A program made the position numbers and the translations under genes. This document shows, one piece after another, positions 59,584 through 64,000 of a stretch of 64,000 bases of DNA (its first letter is position 1; each line of letters opens with the position of its first letter). The DNA lies in the NCBI GenBank assembly GCA_965220955.1, contig CBDCRK010000008.1, positions 174,792 through 238,791 on the forward strand. Reading direction: 5' to 3'. The notes beneath the pieces are model-generated. The model had not been told where the DNA came from and did no database searches. It saw only the letters and a list, made by a program, of their open reading frames with translations. The stretch comes from CBDCRK01 sp965220955. GTDB lineage: Bacteria > Desulfobacterota > Binatia > Bin18 > CBDCRK01.

Positions 59584-62175
59584 CTATATCACTCTGCGCA
59601 CAATCAGCTCAACAAGATAGAGCGCCATTGCCAGCGAGATCAGGTATGGCAGGAGTGGGTGGGTTTCCAGGGCACCTTCGGGCTGTGGCACAGAGGCAAA
59701 GTCAGGAGGGAGGCTGCCGCCTGTAGCCTTGGCAATGGTTTCCAGCAGGTCTAGATTGGGCAGGGGTTTAGGCACCTCGGCCGAGTGTGCGGGTGGGAGC
59801 GTGTATTTGAGTGGCCCCAAGTCCTCACCTGTAGGCAGGGTGACCTGTAAGCGGTAATCCCCCTCAGTCTTGGTCGCATATGTGCCTTTATAGTGGCCAG
59901 GAGCAAGGCGCTCCAAAGCAAGAGGGATATCTTTGCCGTGTGGTCCAGTGATTTGTGCTAACGCCCCCAGACCATCTTCAGTTTCACTATAAAAGAAGAG
60001 TTCAACAAAGAGGTTGCCGTTATCATGGCCGATGTCTACACCCAAATCCCCCTCTTTCTTCTCTTTCCCTGGCAAGCTCCAGTCTACTACTTGTGCCCAA
60101 AACTGGCTGAAGAGATTCCATGTGATCCATGGAGCTGACCAACGGCCGTTGGCATCGGAAGTAAACGCTACCGTCTTTCCCTGCCCGTACGACCAGGAAG
60201 CAAGCAGCGGCTGGCGTTTGCCTTCGTCTCTGAGCGCCAAGTCGAGCCTGGCTTTCTTTTTCAGCTCTGTTCCCACATAGCCTTTGACCGGCGGCAGCAG
60301 TTTGTCAGCAATCCCTTTGAGCAGGGGAGAGGTTTTGGTGGGAACCGGCGTGAGCCGTTTCTCCACCAAGGTCTTTTCCTCAGGCTTTTCTTCCAGCTCC
60401 CCCAGAAAGATGTTGGGCAACGAGGTGGGGTCATAGGTGTGATGAAAAGCCCCACCGCCATAAGTGGCGAGGCGGGAAAGGAGACGTAAGTTCGGCTGAT
60501 CGCCCACGGCAACAGTAGAGATCGTCATCTTTTGTTCGTAGTGCATGGCCCTAACTAGGTCGAGGTAGTCACTCCCACTGCCACCAGTCTCACCATCAGT
60601 GAGAATGATGATGTTCTTGCGGAGGGCGAATTTTCGCTCCAATTGTCGCTTGGCTTCGAGTAGGGCGGGCATGAGAAAGGTCCCACCCGAGGGCTTGAGC
60701 CTATCAATTCGCCGGGGAATTGTTTCCCGCCTCTTCCCCAGGTAGTCGAGGGGTACAACCACAAAGGGGAGTTTGTCAAACCCAATCACCCCAAAAAGGT
60801 CGCTGTCCTTTAAGTTGTGGGCAACGGTTTTCGCTCCTTCTTTGGCATAGAGAAGTTTGTTTTCTTTCCGCATGCTTCCTGATTTATCCAGGATAAGTAT
60901 TACTGCGGTATAACGTTCTTCTTTCTCCGGGGGCTTGAGCGCTATGGGCAAGACCTTCTCAACCACGCTACCTTTGTATCCACCCAGACCCAAACTCTTT
61001 TCCCCCCCCACCATGATTAACCCGCCTCCTTTGTTCACATACTCTTCTATCGATGCCAGTAATGCCGCAGGAAGCCTGTTTTTGGCCACATTGTTGAGAA
61101 TAACCGCACCAAAGCTCTGCAGAGAGGGCAGGTTTACCGGAGAATCTGAGAGGGCAACCGCGGTTACTCCTAATCCACGGTTAGAGAGCGCTTGTTCCAG
61201 GTAGCGATTATCCCGGGCCTGACCACTCAAGAGCATCACTTGCTGAACTGCACTCACATTGACCCAGGAAGTAGCCTGGTTGTCCTGAGCAAGAGTATCC
61301 TCAGCCGCATTTTGGGGAGAGAAAGAGGCGGTCAAAGGGATCAGGCCACTTTTAGAGAGAAGAAGTGGGTGAGGTATCAAAGAAGAGCCAGAAGCAAGTG
61401 CGATATCTTTACGGAGAAGGAGTTTTTCGCCCTGGTGCAACGTTAGTTCCCCCTGTACCGGATGGGGATTGGTGTTCTCTAGAGAAATGCCTACCTGGAT
61501 CGTTTCTCCACCCGTGGCCAGCTGTGGCATATAGAGGTGGGGAATGGACACATTGGGCAGAGTCTCTGCCTGGGGAGGAGCAAAGGGATAAATCTTTAGC
61601 CCTTTCTCCGCCAGTAGCGGTAGAATAGAGCGGGTTTCCCCCTTTGTCTCCCAGCCATCGGTGAAGAGAAAAGCGCTACGAGCAGTGGCTTGCTGCCTGG
61701 TACTCTGCTGGGACCCTGCTTGGTCCTCGACCACAAGGGAGGTAAGGAGCTTTTCCAAGTTCGTTTCCTCAGGCTGCAGGTCCGAGGGGGGATTAGCCAG
61801 AAGCGCCTGTGCCTCTTTCCAGGAAAGACGACTGTGATTGCCAGCAAAGGGGAGAACGAGCGCGTCAGCCGCTGGGTGGAGATCTTGCATAATGGTCGTC
61901 TGTATCCAGTCTCTTTGCCCGGCAGTAAGGCTGTTCGACACATCGATCAGCAAGAGTGGAGAGGAAGGCTGGCCTTTCTTTACAACTCGGAGGTCCGCGG
62001 CAGAAACGATTAGCAAGGTGAGAAGGAGGGAGTGGAATAAGAGGAGAAGGGCAGAAGAAAGAGAGCTAAACGCTTGCCGAACGGCCTGCCGCTGCCACAG
62101 CCAGAAGAGCGGTACCAGAGCGAGCAAGAAGAGGGCCTCGGGGCGGCTGAATTCCAGCGGGGGCAGAGCGCTCAT
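59584..62175 (-). CDS. VWA-domain membrane protein (BatB/glutamine-amidotransferase-like)
   Basis: About 863 residues from MSALPPLEF (ATG 62175 overlaps the previous stop as ATGA). Two N-terminal helices (ALFLLALVPLFWLW, SALLLLFHSLLLTLLIVSAADL) lead a first VWA-like segment (PLLLIDVSNSLT). A ThuA/amidotransferase-like segment (FGAVILNNVAKNRL, GGGLIMVGGEKSLGLGGY) precedes a second VWA domain with MIDAS DKSGSM and SGGTFLMPAL. A C-terminal helix re-enters the membrane (LPYLISLAMALYLVELI). Similar large proteins flank MoxR and BatA genes. Function unknown. Confidence 0.78.
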   Translation of the reverse strand: MSALPPLEFSRPEALFLLALVPLFWLWQRQAVRQAFSSLSSALLLLFHSLLLTLLIVSAADLRVVKKGQPSSPLLLIDVSNSLTAGQRDWIQTTIMQDLHPAADALVLPFAGNHSRLSWKEAQALLANPPSDLQPEETNLEKLLTSLVVEDQAGSQQSTRQQATARSAFLFTDGWETKGETRSILPLLAEKGLKIYPFAPPQAETLPNVSIPHLYMPQLATGGETIQVGISLENTNPHPVQGELTLHQGEKLLLRKDIALASGSSLIPHPLLLSKSGLIPLTASFSPQNAAEDTLAQDNQATSWVNVSAVQQVMLLSGQARDNRYLEQALSNRGLGVTAVALSDSPVNLPSLQSFGAVILNNVAKNRLPAALLASIEEYVNKGGGLIMVGGEKSLGLGGYKGSVVEKVLPIALKPPEKEERYTAVILILDKSGSMRKENKLLYAKEGAKTVAHNLKDSDLFGVIGFDKLPFVVVPLDYLGKRRETIPRRIDRLKPSGGTFLMPALLEAKRQLERKFALRKNIIILTDGETGGSGSDYLDLVRAMHYEQKMTISTVAVGDQPNLRLLSRLATYGGGAFHHTYDPTSLPNIFLGELEEKPEEKTLVEKRLTPVPTKTSPLLKGIADKLLPPVKGYVGTELKKKARLDLALRDEGKRQPLLASWSYGQGKTVAFTSDANGRWSAPWITWNLFSQFWAQVVDWSLPGKEKKEGDLGVDIGHDNGNLFVELFFYSETEDGLGALAQITGPHGKDIPLALERLAPGHYKGTYATKTEGDYRLQVTLPTGEDLGPLKYTLPPAHSAEVPKPLPNLDLLETIAKATGGSLPPDFASVPQPEGALETHPLLPYLISLAMALYLVELIVRRVI

Positions 62176-64000
62176 GCGGGAGCTTCTCTCCGACGCGAGT
62201 TGAGATACCACTCAAGAATGAGAAGGGTAAAGGCTGTCAGAAGGAGAAAGGGCCATAGTGGCCAGTCTGTCCTGAGCTCTGTCGAAGGAGAGGCAGTCTC
62301 GGGCGAGGAACCACTTCTTACCGCAGGTAAAGGAGCAAGACGCAGTGGGCGGCTGAGGTGTGACTCTTGGGGGCGAGAGAGGTTCACTGCCATAGTTTTC
62401 TCTCTATCCTTTTCCTCTAGGGTGTACATCCCTTGCCACAGAAGGGGGAATTCTCCCCTATCGGCGGGGACAATCTTACCAGCTGGCGTATGCACACTGA
62501 GTGTTGTTGCCGCAAAAGAAAAAGTCTCACCCGTCCTAAGTGCGGGGGGGTGGCTTTCTTTGCCTATAAGCCAGTTTAAAAGATTTAAGGTGAAGATAGA
62601 AGTAGGTAGGTTCTTTTGTCCCAAATAGGGAAAGAGGTCAAACCCCAGAGCCGCATACCTTTTCCCTCCTCTCTCTCCGGCCAGTACCAGCGGACCAACT
62701 GTGGCGGTAATCACTGGACGACACCAGGCAACAGGAAGAAATCCCTGGCCGTAAGCAGGAGAAAAGAGAGAAAAGGTAATGTACGAGATAAGAGGATGGC
62801 CGGAGGCCCATTGCGTTACCTGTGGGTATTTGGCTTCCTGCCCCAAAGGGAAAATTGCATTACCTTCAGGTGGAAGGATAAAGGCGGCGTTGGTGTTAGG
62901 AGGACTCGCAGGAGCGGTAAGGTGAAAGAGAATAAGGGGAAAAGATGCCAACTCCTCCGGATCATAGTCTTCTGGAGAGAGGATTTGGAGGGAGAGGTTG
63001 GGAATCTGCTGGAGGGTTGTGGCCGTCTGCCCTGAAGGAGTAACAATGAGGACAGAAACTTCCTTCAAGAAGGGCAGCAGTGCATATGCCTCATTATCCA
63101 GAGCCAGAGCGTCCTCAGGCTCAAGGCGCGCTCTGTAGGCGTGAGCCACAGGAAGACGAGGAAAGGAAAAAGTGATTCTTTCGGCAGAGCCTGTCCTGAG
63201 CCCTGTCGAAGAGCCGGTTCTGAGTTCTATCGTAGAGTCTGAGGATTGAGAAACAAGCTTCTTTCCTGAAGTTGCATCTTCAATTGTAACCATGATGTCC
63301 TCGATTGGAGATGCTTCTCCGTCCGAAGGAGGTATGAGACCGTGGATTTGTCCTGTAATAACAACGGTTGCGCTCACTTCTTCGGGAAAGAAGGGGCTAC
63401 GGTAGAGGCGAAAAGCACTAATAGCAAGGTTGGGTTGGGGCTGTCCTAAGGAAATAACAGTAAGCGGCCCTTGCTTGTCTGCTAATCCTTCCGGCTGGGT
63501 TTCCCACACGCGGTCGGTGAAGAAGAAGAGACGTTGATATTTCTGTTCAGTCAGAAGCTGGTGAATAAACCCAGCAAGAACCTTATCGTCCGGATCAGGA
63601 CTGTCTGTTGGCACTAGACGAGAAACCTCTTGCACAATGTTGCTTTGTGATAGGGACGGTGCCGCAAGTAGAGTCGGTAAGGGGGAGGTAACAAAAACCC
63701 CTAGCCTCTCATGGGCAGAAGCCTCTTCGCTAAGCCTTAACGCCTGCCGCTGGGCCTCTTCAAAGACCGTGCTCTCTCCATCAGGGAGACGGGCTTGCAT
63801 GCTGGCGGAGTTGTCGAGAATGATACCAATAAGGGTAGTCTCACGGCGTAGTAGCGGCTGGGCAGCGCTCAGTATCAGTAAGAGAAGAATGAGAAGCTGC
63901 AAAAAGAAAAGCGGGGTGAGTTTGAGCCGGTACGACAGCCGTATTGGGGAAGCAGAGGCAAGATCCTGATAGAGAAACAGAGCAGGGACCATGACCTTTT
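62172..64000 (-). CDS. BatA-like membrane VWA protein (5' truncated by window)
   Basis: At least 609 codons; the frame is open at the window end (KVMVPALFLYQDL), and the usual first hydrophobic segment is missing, so the true start is outside. The visible helix is FFLQLLILLLLILSAAQPLL, then the VWA core LIGIILDNSASMQ (DNSAS MIDAS). The rest is periplasmic and beta-rich, and a last helix (WPLWPFLLLTAFTLLILEW) anchors the C-terminus. Members of this group pair with MoxR ATPases in membrane stress or export functions. Three copies of a dispersed repeat give SSDSTIELRTGS- and STELRTD-type peptides. Confidence 0.75.
   Translation of the reverse strand, partial: KVMVPALFLYQDLASASPIRLSYRLKLTPLFFLQLLILLLLILSAAQPLLRRETTLIGIILDNSASMQARLPDGESTVFEEAQRQALRLSEEASAHERLGVFVTSPLPTLLAAPSLSQSNIVQEVSRLVPTDSPDPDDKVLAGFIHQLLTEQKYQRLFFFTDRVWETQPEGLADKQGPLTVISLGQPQPNLAISAFRLYRSPFFPEEVSATVVITGQIHGLIPPSDGEASPIEDIMVTIEDATSGKKLVSQSSDSTIELRTGSSTGLRTGSAERITFSFPRLPVAHAYRARLEPEDALALDNEAYALLPFLKEVSVLIVTPSGQTATTLQQIPNLSLQILSPEDYDPEELASFPLILFHLTAPASPPNTNAAFILPPEGNAIFPLGQEAKYPQVTQWASGHPLISYITFSLFSPAYGQGFLPVAWCRPVITATVGPLVLAGERGGKRYAALGFDLFPYLGQKNLPTSIFTLNLLNWLIGKESHPPALRTGETFSFAATTLSVHTPAGKIVPADRGEFPLLWQGMYTLEEKDREKTMAVNLSRPQESHLSRPLRLAPLPAVRSGSSPETASPSTELRTDWPLWPFLLLTAFTLLILEWYLNSRRREAPA
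62271..62290. repeat. Dispersed repeat family B, copy 1
   Basis: CCTGAGCTCTGTCGAAGGAG, a member of the CCTGAG...TGTCGAAGG class found in many environmental genomes. On the minus strand it encodes SPSTELRTD in the BatA-like protein. Confidence 0.8.
63190..63237. repeat. Dispersed repeat family B, copies 2 and 3
   Basis: CCTGTCCTGAGCCCTGTCGAAG (63190-63211), split here from the adjacent diverged copy GGTTCTGAGTTCTATCGTAG (63216-63235). They encode STIELRTGSSTGLRTGSAER in the BatA-like gene, an insertion in a periplasmic loop. Confidence 0.8.

Noticed and set aside
1..64000. tRNA, rRNA, prophage and complete insertion sequence
   Set aside because: No cloverleaf, rRNA stretch, phage structural gene or transposase was recognised; fragments are explained better by deletions and short repeats.

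Overview
The window reads as the chromosome of a free-living Gram-negative bacterium using the standard code. It has Lnt, a MinC-MinD-MinE operon, type II secretion accessory genes (GspA/GspB) and IspG of the MEP pathway. It also has a large complement of CoA-transferases, acyl-CoA dehydrogenase, SDRs, amidases, EthD and NTF2-like proteins. This mix, with MoxR/VWA modules, DUF3047 and an abundance of short palindromic repeats, suggests an environmental lineage of the Desulfobacterota / Binatota / Tectomicrobia / NC10 type. That placement is inference; no rRNA or tRNA gene was seen.

Layout. 1-3.1 kb: lnt (5' cut by the window), prfB with its programmed frameshift, and a RodZ-like gene. 3.2-5.4 kb (minus): lipoprotein, rimI, a pyrophosphate-type phosphofructokinase. 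5.5-7.6 kb: a ClC-CBS-TrkA_C transporter. 7.8-16.1 kb (minus): minCDE, gspB, gspA, GST, a spore-photoproduct-lyase-like radical SAM enzyme, an unknown and a glycosyltransferase. 16.4 kb: engB. 17.2-19.8 kb (plus): acyl-CoA dehydrogenase, ogt, thioesterase, VOC protein. 19.8-21.8 kb: SMP-30 lactonase and HSL-type hydrolase. 22.0-22.6 kb: a toxin-antitoxin pair. 22.7-27.2 kb (minus): CoxD/CoxE-like MoxR-VWA pair, a secreted unknown and a two-subunit CoA-transferase. 27.3-36.0 kb (plus): DUF3047, phhB, DAACS symporter, RavA/ViaA-like pair, polysaccharide deacetylase, CaiB-type CoA-transferase, ispG. 36.1-38.1 kb: an AT-rich island with an intact unknown gene, a YaaW-family gene broken by three single-base frameshifts and an HTH remnant broken by a fourth. 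38.1-44.6 kb: acetamidase/formamidase, a dimethylformamidase large-subunit homologue, two SDRs and several gene fragments. 44.6-48.2 kb (minus): Nramp-like transporter, L,D-transpeptidase, a peroxiredoxin with an in-frame TGA at the catalytic cysteine, and a broken sigma-54 activator. 48.3-56.3 kb (plus): lipase, membrane protein, a novel 863-residue repeat/nucleotidyltransferase protein, a phosphotransferase pair, a 3-hydroxyisobutyrate-dehydrogenase-like gene and NTF2-like proteins. 56.5-58.9 kb (minus): amidase, AtzG-like and EthD. 59.1 kb: flavin reductase. 59.6-64 kb (minus): a BatA/VWA membrane gene pair running off the window.

The strongest unexpected signal is the peroxiredoxin at 46638-47171. 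Its only interruption is a TGA exactly where the T-x-x-C catalytic cysteine belongs, and 18 nt later comes a 7-bp hairpin with a GGGCA loop that fits the bacterial SECIS rules. I read it as a selenoprotein. Next in interest are the nine-repeat nucleotidyltransferase-like protein at 49859-52450, the five GCGG-TACG-CCGC hairpin repeats just after it, and the decayed YaaW/coiled-coil island at 36.1-38.1 kb. Three different MoxR/VWA-type chaperone modules also lie within 42 kb.
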